Shown piece after piece: positions 49,291 through 60,636 of a DNA stretch of 64,000 nucleotides (position 1 is the first letter of the stretch; each line of letters starts with the position of its first letter). Made by a program: the position numbers and the translations under genes. The notes beneath the pieces were generated by a model that worked only from the letters and a program-made list of their open reading frames with translations, did no database searches and was not told the DNA's origin. This DNA comes from Pseudomonas fulva (lineage in GTDB: Bacteria; Pseudomonadota; Gammaproteobacteria; Pseudomonadales; Pseudomonadaceae): the NCBI RefSeq assembly GCF_015680705.1, contig NZ_JADNYP010000011.1, positions 106,826 to 170,825 of the forward strand. Reading direction: 5' to 3'.

Positions 49291-50271
49291 ATGGGAAGTG
49301 AACACATGGGCGCGGTACTGGTCACCGGCGGCAACGGCTTCGTCGGGCGGGCGCTGGTCGCGCACCTGCTGGGCAAGCAAGCGCGTCCGGTGGTCGCGGC
49401 GGTGCGGCGGGCCGACGCCGAAGTGCCAACCGGCGCACGCAAGGTCGTGGTGGCCGGGCTCGACTCGCGCACCGACTGGGCTGGCGCACTGGCTGGCGTG
49501 GAGCAGGTCGTGCATACCGCCGCACGCGTGCATGTGATGGCCGAGGCGGCCAGCGATCCGTTGGCCGAGTTTCGTCGGGTCAATGTCGAAGGCACCCTGG
49601 CACTGGCTGAGCAGGCCGCGCGGGCCGGGGTACGACGCTTCGTGTTCATCAGTTCGATCAAGGTCAACGGCGAGCAGACCCGTCCGGGTTGCCCGTTCGA
49701 TGCCGAGCAGCCTGCCAGGCCGGTGGATCCGTACGGCATCTCCAAGCACGAGGCCGAGCAGGGGCTGCGACGCCTGGCGCAAGCCAGCGGCATGCAACTG
49801 GTGATCATCCGCCCGGTGCTGGTCTATGGGCCCGGCGTGGCGGCCAACTTCGCCAGCATGATGCGCTGGCTGCAACGTGGCGTGCCGCTGCCGCTGGGCG
49901 CGGTGGATAACCGCCGCAGCCTGGTCAGCCTGGGCAACCTGGTGGACCTCATCGGGGTATGCCTGGAGCACCCGCAGGCGGCCGGGCAGACCTTCCTGGC
50001 CAGCGATGGCGAGGATCTGTCCACCCCCGAACTGCTGCGCCGCATGGCCCATGCCTTGGGGCGTCGCGCCAGGCTGTTGCCGGTGCCGCCGGCCTGGCTG
50101 GCGCTGGCGGGCCGGCTCACCGGCAGGACGCCGGTCGTGCAGCGGCTGCTCGGCTCGCTGCAGGTCGACATCCACAAGAACCACCAGCTGCTGGGCTGGC
50201 AACCGTCGGTCGCGGTGGACCAGGCCCTGCAAGCCACCGCGACGCATTTCCTGGAGTCCCGTCGTACATGA
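49291..50271 (+). CDS. NAD-dependent epimerase/reductase (WbpV/WbpK-like)
   Basis: 326-residue extended SDR: VLVTGGNGFVGRAL, HTAARVHVM, FISSIKVNGE, catalytic YGISKHEAEQ and IIRPVLVYGPG. Between the WbpZ-like gene and wbpL-wbpM this position is held in other pseudomonads by the reductase/epimerase that turns the WbpM product into UDP-QuiNAc or UDP-FucNAc, the sugar used by WbpL. That assignment is by context. ATG 49306, with GGAAG seven bases upstream, is a good alternative start. It overlaps wbpL by ATGA. Confidence 0.86.
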   Translation: MGSEHMGAVLVTGGNGFVGRALVAHLLGKQARPVVAAVRRADAEVPTGARKVVVAGLDSRTDWAGALAGVEQVVHTAARVHVMAEAASDPLAEFRRVNVEGTLALAEQAARAGVRRFVFISSIKVNGEQTRPGCPFDAEQPARPVDPYGISKHEAEQGLRRLAQASGMQLVIIRPVLVYGPGVAANFASMMRWLQRGVPLPLGAVDNRRSLVSLGNLVDLIGVCLEHPQAAGQTFLASDGEDLSTPELLRRMAHALGRRARLLPVPPAWLALAGRLTGRTPVVQRLLGSLQVDIHKNHQLLGWQPSVAVDQALQATATHFLESRRT

Positions 50272-51284
50272 TGTCTATCGCCTGGCTGCTGGCTGCCGTG
50301 GGGCTTGGTGCCTTTCTGCTGACGGCCCTGATTCGCCGCTATGCGCTGTCGCGCCTCATGGATATTCCCAACGCCCGCAGCTCGCACAGCGTGCCGACAC
50401 CGCGGGGTGGCGGGGTGGCGATCGTCTGTGCGTTCCTGGTGGCGCTGACCGGGCTCTGGTTCAGCGGCCTGGTCGCGGGCGACGACTACCTGGCGCTTGC
50501 CGGGGGCGGCCTGCTGGTGGCGCTGATCGGTTTCATCGACGACCACCGGCACGTTCCGGCGCGCTGGCGCCTGCTCGGGCATTTCGCCGCGGCGGTGTGG
50601 GTACTGGCCTGGCTCGACGGGCTGCCGCTGATGGTGGTCGCCGGGTTGCCGATCTGCTCGCCGTGGCTGCTGTTGCCGGTGGCGGCGGTGTACCTGGTCT
50701 GGCTGCTCAATCTCTACAATTTCATGGACGGCATCGACGGCATCGCCGCGCTCGAAGCCATTGCCGTGTGCCTGGCCATGTGCGCGATCTACCTTATCGG
50801 CGGGCACGGGCAGGCGGTGATCGTACCGCTGCTGCTGGTGGCGGCGGTGGTGGGGTTCGCGCTCTGGAACTTCCCGCCGGCGAAGATCTTCATGGGCGAT
50901 GCCGGCAGCGGCTTCCTCGGGCTGACCCTCGGCGCGCTGTCGCTGCAAGGGGCGTGGCTGCAAGCGGACTACCTGTGGGCCTGGGTGATCGTGCTCGGGG
51001 TGTTCGTGGTCGACGCCACGGTGACCCTGCTGCGTCGGCTGCTCAACGGCGAGAAGGTCTACCAGGCCCATCGCAGTCACGCCTACCAGCACGCCGCGCG
51101 GCGCCTGGGCAGGCACCTGCCGGTGACCCTGGCCAGCGTGGCGATCACCTTGGGGTGGTTGTTGCCAGTGGCCTTGTGCGTGGTTCGGCTGGGGCTCGAT
51201 GGGGTGCTTGGCGTGGTGATCGGCTATCTGCCACTGGTCGGGCTGGCGCTGTGGTACGGTGCAGGGCGGACGGAGCGGGCATAG
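50268..51284 (+). CDS. wbpL: WbpL, undecaprenyl-phosphate glycosyl-1-phosphate transferase (MraY/WecA family)
   Basis: Polytopic inner-membrane enzyme that starts the polymer by moving a sugar-1-phosphate from a UDP-sugar to undecaprenyl phosphate. 338 residues, about ten hydrophobic segments. Conserved cytoplasmic motifs: PTPRGGGVAI, LVALIGFIDD, NLYNFMDGIDG near 147-157, FMGDAGSGFLG near 208-218 and HRSHAYQ near 267. Start ATG 50268 overlaps the epimerase stop by four bases; longer frames read through the neighbour. Confidence 0.94.
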   Translation: MMSIAWLLAAVGLGAFLLTALIRRYALSRLMDIPNARSSHSVPTPRGGGVAIVCAFLVALTGLWFSGLVAGDDYLALAGGGLLVALIGFIDDHRHVPARWRLLGHFAAAVWVLAWLDGLPLMVVAGLPICSPWLLLPVAAVYLVWLLNLYNFMDGIDGIAALEAIAVCLAMCAIYLIGGHGQAVIVPLLLVAAVVGFALWNFPPAKIFMGDAGSGFLGLTLGALSLQGAWLQADYLWAWVIVLGVFVVDATVTLLRRLLNGEKVYQAHRSHAYQHAARRLGRHLPVTLASVAITLGWLLPVALCVVRLGLDGVLGVVIGYLPLVGLALWYGAGRTERA

Positions 51285-51315
51285 GGCTGTGGCTGGACGT
51301 GTAGAGGCCATTGCA

Positions 51316-51357
51316 GCCGGGGCGCCGGAGCGGCCGCGATGGCCCGCAACGCGGGCC
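51316..51357. repeat. REP-like hairpin, copy 2
   Basis: GGCCCGC, AAC, GCGGGCC at 51341-51357 forms a 7-bp stem, preceded by GGAGCGGCCGCGAT. It shares spacing and flanking bases with the element at 45925-45961. It lies between wbpL and wbpM. Confidence 0.55.
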
Positions 51358-51462
51358 CTTCTCGAAAAGACTGCCACCCCACAGCCCAGGAACGACAACA
51401 CAAGCGCACCGGCCCTACCGGGCGCACCACTTTGAAGAGGGCGGCCCCTTGGGCCGGCACAT

Positions 51463-53457
51463 ATGGACAAGTTGCGCACCTACCTCGTGAACCTGCCACG
51501 TCGGCACAAGCGTCTGATCCAGGTCACCACCGACGTCGTCCTGGTCTGGCTGGCGCTGTGGCTGGCGTTCATCGTGCGGTTGGGCATCGACGAGATGTAC
51601 AACCCGATCATGGTCCACCCCTGGCTGTTCGTCGCCGCGCCGATCATATCGATCCCGTTGTTCATCCGCTTCGGCATGTACCGGGCGGTGATGCGCTACT
51701 TCGGCAACGACGCCCTGGTGGCGATCGTCAAGGCGGTCAGCCTGGCCTCGCTGCTGCTCACGCTGGTGGCCTTCTGGTACAGCACGCCACCGCAGGTGAT
51801 ACCGCGCTCGATCATCTTCATCTATTGGTGGCTGAGCCTGCTGATCATCGGTGGGCTGCGCCTGGCCATGCGTCAGTACTTTCTCGGCGACTGGTTCACC
51901 GCTGCCCAGCATGTGCCTTTCACCAGCCGTGACAACGGCCTGCCCAAGGTGGCCATCTATGGCGCCGGGGCGGCGGGCAACCAGCTGGTGGCGGCGCTGC
52001 GCATGGGCAAGGTGATGCGCCCGGTGGCCTTCATCGACGACGACCCGAACATCACCGAGCGGATGATCTCCGGCCTGCAGGTGTACAAGCCCGAACATAT
52101 CCAGCGCATGATCGACGACACCGGCGCCGAGGAGATCCTGCTCGCGCTGCCGTCGATCTCCCGCGGGCGGCGCCGCGAGATCCTTGGCTATCTCGAAGGC
52201 TTCGCCCTGCACGTGCGCAGTATCCCGGCGATCATGGACCTGGCCAGCGGCCGGGTGAAGGTCGACGACATCCAGGAGGTGGACATCGCCGACCTGCTCG
52301 GGCGCGATGCGGTGCCGGCCCAGCCTGATCTGCTCGAACGCTGCATCGTCGGCCAGTCGGTGCTGGTCACCGGGGCTGGCGGCTCGATCGGTTCGGAGCT
52401 GTGCCGGCAGATCCTCGGGCAGAAGCCCAAGCTGCTGATCCTGCTTGATCACAGCGAGTTCAACCTCTACAGCATCGCCGCCGAACTCGAGGAGCGCATC
52501 GGCCGTGAATCGTCGCGGGTGCAGGTACTGCCGATCCTCGGCTCGGTGCGCAACCAGGCGCACATGCTCGACATCATGAAGACCTGGCGCGTCGATACCG
52601 TCTACCATGCCGCCGCCTACAAGCACGTGCCGATCGTCGAGCACAACATTGCCGAAGGCGTGTTGAACAATGTCATGGGTACCCTGGGCACTGCCCAGGC
52701 GGCGTTGCAGGCCGGGGTTTCGAGCTTCGTGCTGATCTCGACCGACAAGGCCGTGCGCCCGACCAATGTCATGGGCAGCACCAAGCGCCTGGCCGAGATG
52801 ACCTTGCAGGCGCTGAGCTGCGAACCGGCGCCGGTGCTGCTGGGCGCGGCCGACAACGTCGCCCAGGTCAGCAAGACCCGCTTCACCATGGTCCGCTTCG
52901 GCAACGTGCTCGGCTCCTCCGGCTCGGTGATTCCGCTGTTCCACAAGCAGATCAAGGCCGGCGGGCCGCTGTCGGTGACCCACCCGAACATCACCCGCTA
53001 CTTCATGACCATCCCCGAGGCCGCGCAGCTGGTGATCCAGGCCGGCTCCATGGGGCAGGGCGGCGAGGTGTTCGTGCTGGACATGGGCAAGCCGGTCAGG
53101 ATCGTCGAGCTGGCCGAGAAGATGATCCACCTCTCCGGCTTCAGCGTGCGCTGCGAGCGCAACCCTTCGGGCGACATCGCCATCGAGTTCACCGGCCTGC
53201 GGCCGGGCGAGAAATTGTATGAAGAGTTGTTGATCGGCGATAACGTCGAGCCCACTTGCCACCCGATGATCATGTCCGCCAACGAGGACTTCCTGCCCTG
53301 GCCGCAGCTCAAGGACAAGCTCGGCGAGTTGCAGGCGGCGGTCGACCGCAACGACTGCTCGCACGTGCGCCAGCTGCTGCGCGAGCTGGTCTGCGGGTAT
53401 GCGCCCGATGGCGAGATCGTCGACTGGATCTACCAGCAACGGCGGCTGGATTCCTGA
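51463..53457 (+). CDS. wbpM: WbpM, membrane UDP-GlcNAc 4,6-dehydratase
   Basis: 664 residues. Four N-terminal transmembrane helices (about 15-125) precede a first nucleotide-binding fold (YGAGAAGNQL near 165-174) and the catalytic SDR domain (VTGAGGSIGSE near 302-312, AAAYKHVPIVE, STDKAVRPTNVMGSTK near 426-441, GLRPGEKLYEELL). It makes UDP-4-keto-6-deoxy-GlcNAc, the precursor of QuiNAc/FucNAc-type sugars. Met rather than Tyr in the SxxM-K triad is the known WbpM form. It marks the 3' end of pseudomonad O-antigen loci. Confidence 0.95.
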   Translation: MDKLRTYLVNLPRRHKRLIQVTTDVVLVWLALWLAFIVRLGIDEMYNPIMVHPWLFVAAPIISIPLFIRFGMYRAVMRYFGNDALVAIVKAVSLASLLLTLVAFWYSTPPQVIPRSIIFIYWWLSLLIIGGLRLAMRQYFLGDWFTAAQHVPFTSRDNGLPKVAIYGAGAAGNQLVAALRMGKVMRPVAFIDDDPNITERMISGLQVYKPEHIQRMIDDTGAEEILLALPSISRGRRREILGYLEGFALHVRSIPAIMDLASGRVKVDDIQEVDIADLLGRDAVPAQPDLLERCIVGQSVLVTGAGGSIGSELCRQILGQKPKLLILLDHSEFNLYSIAAELEERIGRESSRVQVLPILGSVRNQAHMLDIMKTWRVDTVYHAAAYKHVPIVEHNIAEGVLNNVMGTLGTAQAALQAGVSSFVLISTDKAVRPTNVMGSTKRLAEMTLQALSCEPAPVLLGAADNVAQVSKTRFTMVRFGNVLGSSGSVIPLFHKQIKAGGPLSVTHPNITRYFMTIPEAAQLVIQAGSMGQGGEVFVLDMGKPVRIVELAEKMIHLSGFSVRCERNPSGDIAIEFTGLRPGEKLYEELLIGDNVEPTCHPMIMSANEDFLPWPQLKDKLGELQAAVDRNDCSHVRQLLRELVCGYAPDGEIVDWIYQQRRLDS

Positions 53458-53601
53458 AGATCACGACAGGTCGCGCTCGACCTGTCGGATTTGGTAAACA
53501 TTGCGCGAAAGTGCCTGCATTGATTTCGACGCCGCACGCGCTAGGGTGTCTCGGGCAGCCAAGGAAACGCTGCTTCTAGCCATCAACAGGAGTGATCCAT
53601 C

Positions 53602-53922
53602 ATGCGCAAGACCTTTCTCTCTACCCTGCTTCTGCCACTCGTCGCCAGCCTGTCGCTCTCGGTCGGCGCGGCGCCGAAGGCGGAGCCGGTGGCCCAGGCT
53701 GCCACGGTCGAGCAGGCGATCCAGGCCCAGATCGACATCAACAAGGCGGATGCTTCCGCCCTGCAAGGCCACCTCCTGGGCATCGGCAAGGCCAAGGCCG
53801 AAGCCATCGTCGCCTACCGTGAAGCCAACGGCCCGTTCGCCACGGTGGACGAGCTGCTGGAGGTCAAGGGCATCGGCAGCGCCCTGCTGGAACGCAATAG
53901 AGAGAAGTTGAGAGTGGAGTAG
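53602..53922 (+). CDS. ComEA-like helix-hairpin-helix protein
   Basis: 106 residues: signal peptide at about 1-23 (LLLPLVASLSLSVGAA) and a C-terminal helix-hairpin-helix pair (IDINKADASALQG, GIGKAKAEAIVAYREANG, LLEVKGIGSALLERNREKL) that binds DNA backbone without sequence specificity. AGGAG precedes ATG 53602. A gene of this type follows wbpM in P. aeruginosa as well, so it is a conserved boundary of the locus. A DNA-uptake role is known for ComEA relatives but unproven here. Confidence 0.93.
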   Translation: MRKTFLSTLLLPLVASLSLSVGAAPKAEPVAQAATVEQAIQAQIDINKADASALQGHLLGIGKAKAEAIVAYREANGPFATVDELLEVKGIGSALLERNREKLRVE

Positions 53923-53930
53923 CAACGCCC

Positions 53931-54008
53931 AGCCGCAAGTCGCAAGCTACAAGCTGAGCGTGTCGACGACTCGATCTGCTTCCACTTGTAGCTTGCGGCT
54001 TTGCGGCT
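53931..54008. terminator. Long inverted repeat between convergent comEA-like and DUF2897 genes
   Basis: Arms 53931-53953 and 53985-54008 match over about 22 of 24 positions (AGCCGCAAG..GCAAGCTACAAG and its complement) around a 31-base loop. It sits exactly between two convergent genes and probably ends both transcripts. Related inverted repeats are frequent between pseudomonad genes. Confidence 0.6.
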
Positions 54009-54027
54009 CACAGCTCACGGGTGATGG

Positions 54028-54195
54028 TCAACGATCCCGAGCCTCCTTGGCATCCGCCTCGGCATTGCGCTCCTTGATCTTCTGCTTCTGTTGCTCGGTC
54101 AACGGCAACTTGCTCGCCGTATCGCGCAGCAGCAGCAAGCCTCCGACGATGGAGCCGAGGGCAATCAGCAATATCAACCAGGCGTACCAGGGCAT
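54028..54195 (-). CDS. DUF2897 small membrane protein
   Basis: 55 residues: MPWYAWLILLIALGSIVGG begins a single N-terminal transmembrane helix (about 4-23), followed by a charged cytoplasmic tail (LPLTEQQKQKIKERNAEAD). This matches the small DUF2897 family of gammaproteobacteria. GGAG lies six bases before ATG 54195. Function unknown. It is convergent with the comEA-like gene across the long inverted repeat. Confidence 0.82.
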   Translation of the reverse strand: MPWYAWLILLIALGSIVGGLLLLRDTASKLPLTEQQKQKIKERNAEADAKEARDR

Positions 54196-54322
54196 GGCAT
54201 TCTCCATAGGCGAGCGAACGCGTCACATACTACTTCGAACGCCCGCCGTGCCGCCCGGTTCCCTTTCCTGGCAAGCCATCGTCCGTCCACGATCTTCGGC
54301 CCCATCGGCCTGGCACTTCGTT

Positions 54323-54328
54323 TACAAT
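54323..54328 (+). promoter_or_regulatory. Candidate -10 box for pyrF
   Basis: TACAAT followed by GCCCGCC, 37 bases before the pyrF ATG. No clear -35 is seen. Confidence 0.35.
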
Positions 54329-54364
54329 GCCCGCCGATTCAGACTTGCCTAGAGACCATGCCCC

Positions 54365-55066
54365 ATGTCCACTTGCCAGACGCCCTTGATCGTAGCCCTG
54401 GATTTCCCTACCCGTGAGGCTGCCTTGCAGCTGGCCGACCAGCTCGATCCGGCCCTGTGCCGGGTGAAGGTCGGCAAGGAGCTGTTCACCAGCAGCGCCG
54501 CGGGCATCGTCGAGACGCTGCGCGACAAGGGCTTCGAAGTGTTCCTCGACCTCAAGTTCCACGACATCCCCAACACCACCGCCATGGCGGTCAAGGCCGC
54601 TGCCGAGATGGGTGTGTGGATGGTCAACGTGCACTGCTCCGGTGGCCTGCGCATGATGGCTGCCTGCCGCGAGGAACTGGCCAAGCGTTCCGGCCCGCAG
54701 CCGTTGCTGATCGGCGTGACCGTGCTGACCAGCATGGAGCGCGAGGACCTGGCTGGGATCGGCCTGGACATCGAGCCGCAGGAACAGGTGCTGCGCCTGG
54801 CCGCCTTGGCGCAGAAAGCGGGCATGGACGGCCTGGTCTGCTCGGCGCTCGAGGCGCCGGCGCTCAAGGCCGCGCATCCGGCGTTGCAACTGGTGACCCC
54901 GGGCATCCGGCCGGCCGGCAGCGCCCAGGACGACCAGCGTCGCATCCTCACGCCACGCCAGGCGCTGGATGCCGGCTCCGACTACCTGGTGATCGGCCGT
55001 CCGATCACCCAGGCCGCCGACCCGGCCCAGGCACTGGCCGCTGCAGTGGCGGAAATTCGCGGCTGA
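54365..55066 (+). CDS. pyrF: PyrF, orotidine 5'-phosphate decarboxylase
   Basis: Last step of UMP synthesis. 233 residues, the usual length. [14 protein letters not shown] and the catalytic [11 protein letters not shown] block (Lys near residue 64, Asp near 67) are present, with [25 protein letters not shown] and VIGRPITQA at the phosphate site. A housekeeping gene outside the polysaccharide locus proper, although UMP feeds UDP-sugar pools. Confidence 0.97.
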   Translation: MSTCQTPLIVALDFPTREAALQLADQLDPALCRVKVGKELFTSSAAGIVETLRDKGFEVFLDLKFHDIPNTTAMAVKAAAEMGVWMVNVHCSGGLRMMAACREELAKRSGPQPLLIGVTVLTSMEREDLAGIGLDIEPQEQVLRLAALAQKAGMDGLVCSALEAPALKAAHPALQLVTPGIRPAGSAQDDQRRILTPRQALDAGSDYLVIGRPITQAADPAQALAAAVAEIRG

Positions 55067-55126
55067 GTCGCCTGTCGCGGCGCCTGCCTGTTTTCGATTC
55101 GCTCCTTTGAAGATACGACCCTGTAG

Positions 55127-56059
55127 ATGAACCACCTTCCCATTGCAAAGAAAGCCCTCATCGCCCAGGCGGAAGCCGTCACCCAGATGGCCAGCCGCCT
55201 GGATGACAACTTCCAGAACGCCGTCGAGCTGCTGCTCGGCTGCAAGGGGCGCGCGGTGGTCTGCGGCATGGGCAAGTCGGGCCTGATCGGCAAGAAGATG
55301 GTCGCCACCTTCGCCTCCACCGGTACCCCGAGCTTCTTCCTGCACCCGGCCGAGGCGTTCCATGGCGACCTTGGCATGCTCAAGCCGATCGACGTGCTGA
55401 TCCTGATCAGCTACAGCGGCGAGACCGAAGAGCTGATCAAGCTGATCCCGAGCCTGAAGTCGTTCGGCAACAGGATCATCGCCATGACGGGCAAGGGCAC
55501 CTCCACCCTGGCCCGGCATGCCGACATCTGGCTGGACATTTCGGTGGAGCGCGAGGTCTGCCCGAACAACCTGGCCCCGACCACCTCGACCCTGGCCACC
55601 ATGGCCATGGGCGATGCCCTGGCGGTAGCGCTGATCGAGGCCATCGCGTTCAAGCCGATGGATTTCGCCCGCTACCACCCCGGTGGCAGCCTGGGCCGCA
55701 AGCTGCTGACCCGGGTGCGCGACGTCATGCACGCGCCGGCGCCAGTGGTCGCGCCCGACACTCGCTTTCATGATTGCCTGCTGGTCATGACCCGCAGCCG
55801 TCTTGGCCTGGCCCTGGTGCTGGACCAGGACAAGCTGGTCGGCATCGTCACCGATGGCGATCTGCGTCGGGCGTTGCTGGAAGACCAGGGCATCGTCAAC
55901 TCGCCGGTCTCGGCGTTCATGACCCGCAGCCCCCGCACCATCGACCAGGACGCCCAGCTTGCCGAAGCCGAGGCGTTCATGGTCGAGCACAAGATTCGGG
56001 CGCTGGCGGTGACCGGTGACGGCGGCGCGGTGGTCGGAGTGGTCGAGATCTTCGACTGA
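55127..56059 (+). CDS. kdsD: Arabinose-5-phosphate isomerase (KdsD/KpsF type)
   Basis: Turns ribulose-5-phosphate into arabinose-5-phosphate, the first Kdo precursor. 310 residues: SIS domain at about 35-185 (GRAVVCGMGKSGLIGKKM, ISYSGETEELI, HPAEAFHGDLG) and two CBS domains at about 205-310 (VRDVMHAPAPVV, GIVTDGDLRRALLE, VSAFMTRSPRTI). The HPGGSLG motif before the CBS pair is typical. It is close to the KdsB-KdsC fusion and kdsA, so this is a Kdo module. KpsF-type capsule paralogues look the same by sequence. Confidence 0.9.
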   Translation: MNHLPIAKKALIAQAEAVTQMASRLDDNFQNAVELLLGCKGRAVVCGMGKSGLIGKKMVATFASTGTPSFFLHPAEAFHGDLGMLKPIDVLILISYSGETEELIKLIPSLKSFGNRIIAMTGKGTSTLARHADIWLDISVEREVCPNNLAPTTSTLATMAMGDALAVALIEAIAFKPMDFARYHPGGSLGRKLLTRVRDVMHAPAPVVAPDTRFHDCLLVMTRSRLGLALVLDQDKLVGIVTDGDLRRALLEDQGIVNSPVSAFMTRSPRTIDQDAQLAEAEAFMVEHKIRALAVTGDGGAVVGVVEIFD

Positions 56060-56087
56060 GCGCGGCTGGGGCGCGGCTGGTCACGGT

Positions 56088-56255
56088 CAGGCCGCATCCC
56101 CACTGAGGATAGTGCTCGACATCACGGACCCGGCCGGCCCTGAGCGGGTTGGCAATGATGCAGCGGGCGACCTGGTAAACATCCTCGTGCCTGCGCAAGG
56201 CCCGGTCGTGGTGCCCGGCTTGTCGGGCATGCCCGGCCCGCGCCCCGGCCTTGCA
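56088..56255 (-). pseudogene. Remnant of a REP-associated tyrosine transposase (RAYT)
   Basis: A minus-strand frame reads HHDRALRRHEDVYQVARCI followed by IANPLRAGRVRDVEHYPQW, the C-terminal signature of RAYT transposases. The catalytic HUH and Tyr region upstream is missing, and the sequence beyond 56255 is unrelated. It lies between kdsD and the convergent KdsB-KdsC gene. The rest of the 326-base gap (56060-56385) holds nothing else I recognise. Confidence 0.62.
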
Positions 56256-56385
56256 CAGCTGCGCGCTGCTGGATGACTCGAAGACGTGCATCCGGTCGAG
56301 GCTGGTCGGGCCTAGTGCGATCAGCCAACGCAGCATCGAACACCTAGCGAGGCTGCTGGAAGCACGGCCCAACACACCACACCCT

Positions 56386-57672
56386 CTACTGCACCATTTT
56401 CGTCATCACTCGTGCATACCCCGCCGCCGTGCCGAACACCGCGGCCTTGTCCTGGGCCAGCAGGATCGCATCGGCCAGTTCGCGGAATGCGCCATGGCCT
56501 CCGGCCGTTTCCAGCACGCCGCTGGCGGCTGCCTTCACGTAATGTGGCGCATCGGCCACTGCATACGACAGGCCGCAGGCGGCAAACGCTGGCAGGTCGA
56601 TCGAGTCGTCACCAATGCAGGCGGTCTGCCAGGCCTGGACCCCTGCCTCGGCCATCAACTGCGCGCAGGCGGCCTGCTTGTCCTTGACGCCGAACTGGCA
56701 CAGGCCGACGCCCAGGTCGGCCACGCGCTTGCGCAGCGCCGCCGAGTCGCGACCGGAGAGCACCGCCACCTGCACGCCGTTCTCTTGCAGCAGGCGCATG
56801 CCCAGCCCATCACGCACATGGAAGCGCTTGAGGCATTCGCCGCTGGCGTCGTAGAACAGCCCGCCATCGGTGAGCACGCCATCCACATCGGTGATCACCA
56901 GGCGGATGTCGCGCAGGGTCGGCTGGGGCGTGGCTGCCTGGCCGCTGATGATCGCCCGGACCTGCTCCAGCCCGCTTGGCGTGTCGACGCCGGGCCCGGT
57001 CGGCTCGACCGGGAAGGCGCGGATACGGTAGCCGCCCGCCAGCAGACGCAGCTGCTCGAGCTTCTCGGCCTGTTCGAGCATCGGCTGCGGCAGGCTGGAA
57101 TAGACCGCGAGCACTGCGCGGCGGTAGGCGTACACCCCGACGTGCTTGAGGTAGCGCGCCGTTTCGCCGTCGCGCGGGTAGGGGATTGGCGAGCGGCTGA
57201 AGTACAGGGCGTTGCCGTCGTTGCCCAGGACCACCTTGACGCTGTCGGGGCTGGCCGCTTCCTGGCGGTCGATCGGATGGTAGAGCGTCCCTACGTCCAC
57301 GCCAGGGTCGGCCAGCATGCCGTCGACCAGCGCTTCGATGTCCGCGGGACGCACCAGCGGCTCGTCGCCTTGCAGGTTGACGTACAGGTCGGCCTCGACC
57401 TTGGCCATGACCTCGACCAGGCGGTCGGTGCCGGATGCATGCGCCGGCGAGGTCATCACGCACTCGCCGCCGAAGCCGCGCACGGCCTGGGCCACGCGCT
57501 CGTCATCGGTGGCCACCAGGACCACGTCGACATTGCCCACCTGGCTGGCGCGCTCGTGGACGTGCTGGATCATTGGCTTGCCCGCGATGTCGGCCAGCGG
57601 CTTGCCTGGCAGGCGGGTGGAGGCGTAGCGGGCCGGGATGACGATCGCGACCCGTGGCGGAGTGTCTGTCAT
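56386..57672 (-). CDS. Fused CMP-Kdo synthetase and Kdo-8-phosphate phosphatase (KdsB-KdsC)
   Basis: 428 residues joining two consecutive Kdo steps. About 1-245 is 3-deoxy-manno-octulosonate cytidylyltransferase (VIPARYASTRLPGKPL, VATDDERV, NLQGDEPL, HVGVYAYRR, EKLEQLR). About 255-428 is a KdsC-type HAD phosphatase (TDVDGVLTDGG at 261-271, LSGRDS, GDDSIDL at 354-360). The usual arrangement is two separate genes. In the pathway the phosphatase acts before the cytidylyltransferase. kdsA lies 27 bases upstream and is probably co-transcribed. A capsule or O-antigen Kdo supply separate from the housekeeping set is likely. Confidence 0.92.
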   Translation of the reverse strand: MTDTPPRVAIVIPARYASTRLPGKPLADIAGKPMIQHVHERASQVGNVDVVLVATDDERVAQAVRGFGGECVMTSPAHASGTDRLVEVMAKVEADLYVNLQGDEPLVRPADIEALVDGMLADPGVDVGTLYHPIDRQEAASPDSVKVVLGNDGNALYFSRSPIPYPRDGETARYLKHVGVYAYRRAVLAVYSSLPQPMLEQAEKLEQLRLLAGGYRIRAFPVEPTGPGVDTPSGLEQVRAIISGQAATPQPTLRDIRLVITDVDGVLTDGGLFYDASGECLKRFHVRDGLGMRLLQENGVQVAVLSGRDSAALRKRVADLGVGLCQFGVKDKQAACAQLMAEAGVQAWQTACIGDDSIDLPAFAACGLSYAVADAPHYVKAAASGVLETAGGHGAFRELADAILLAQDKAAVFGTAAGYARVMTKMVQ

Positions 57673-57699
57673 GTTCGCACCTCGTTCGACGCTGGCTGG

Positions 57700-60099
<2,400 letters not shown>

Positions 60100-60103
<4 letters not shown>

Positions 60104-60636
60104 TCCGGGAAATCCTCAGGATGGGCGACGAGCGCCTGCTGCGCATCGCCCAGCCGATACCGCAGCACCTGGTCGGCAGCGCCGAGCTGCGCCAGTTGGT
60201 CGATGACATGTTCGAAACCATGGCGCACGTCGGCGGGGTCGGGCTGGCAGCGCCGCAGATCGGTGTCGACCTGCAGTTGGTGATCTTCGGTTTCGAGCGC
60301 AGCGAGCGCTACCCGGATGCCGAACCCGTGCCGCGCACCATCCTGCTCAATCCGCTGATCGAGCCGATGGGCAGCGAGCTGGAGGAAGGCTGGGAAGGCT
60401 GTCTGTCAGTGCCCGGCCTGCGCGGAGTGGTGCCACGCTACCGACATATCCGCTATGAAGGCATCGACCCCGAAGGAAACCCGATCAACCGCTTCGCCGA
60501 CGGCTTCCACGCGCGCGTGGTGCAGCACGAATGCGATCACCTGATCGGTCGGTTGTATCCCTCGCGAGTGCGCGATTTCAGCAAGTTCGGCTACACCGAG
60601 GTGCTGTTTCCAGGGCTCGAGGCCAGCGCCGACTGA
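60100..60636 (+). CDS. def: Peptide deformylase
   Basis: Removes the N-formyl group from new proteins. 178 residues with the three metal-site motifs: GVGLAAPQ at 46-53, EGCLS at 99-103 (Cys ligand) and QHECDH at 142-147 (two His ligands and catalytic Glu). Pseudomonads usually have another def beside fmt, so this may be a second isoform. Start overlaps yihY (ATGA). Its last 46 bases overlap the convergent GNAT gene. Confidence 0.95.

Noticed and set aside
54008..54226. 72-codon minus-strand frame after the comEA-like gene
   Set aside because: Wrong frame: a 55-codon frame at 54028-54195 encodes a recognisable DUF2897 protein with a proper ribosome site.
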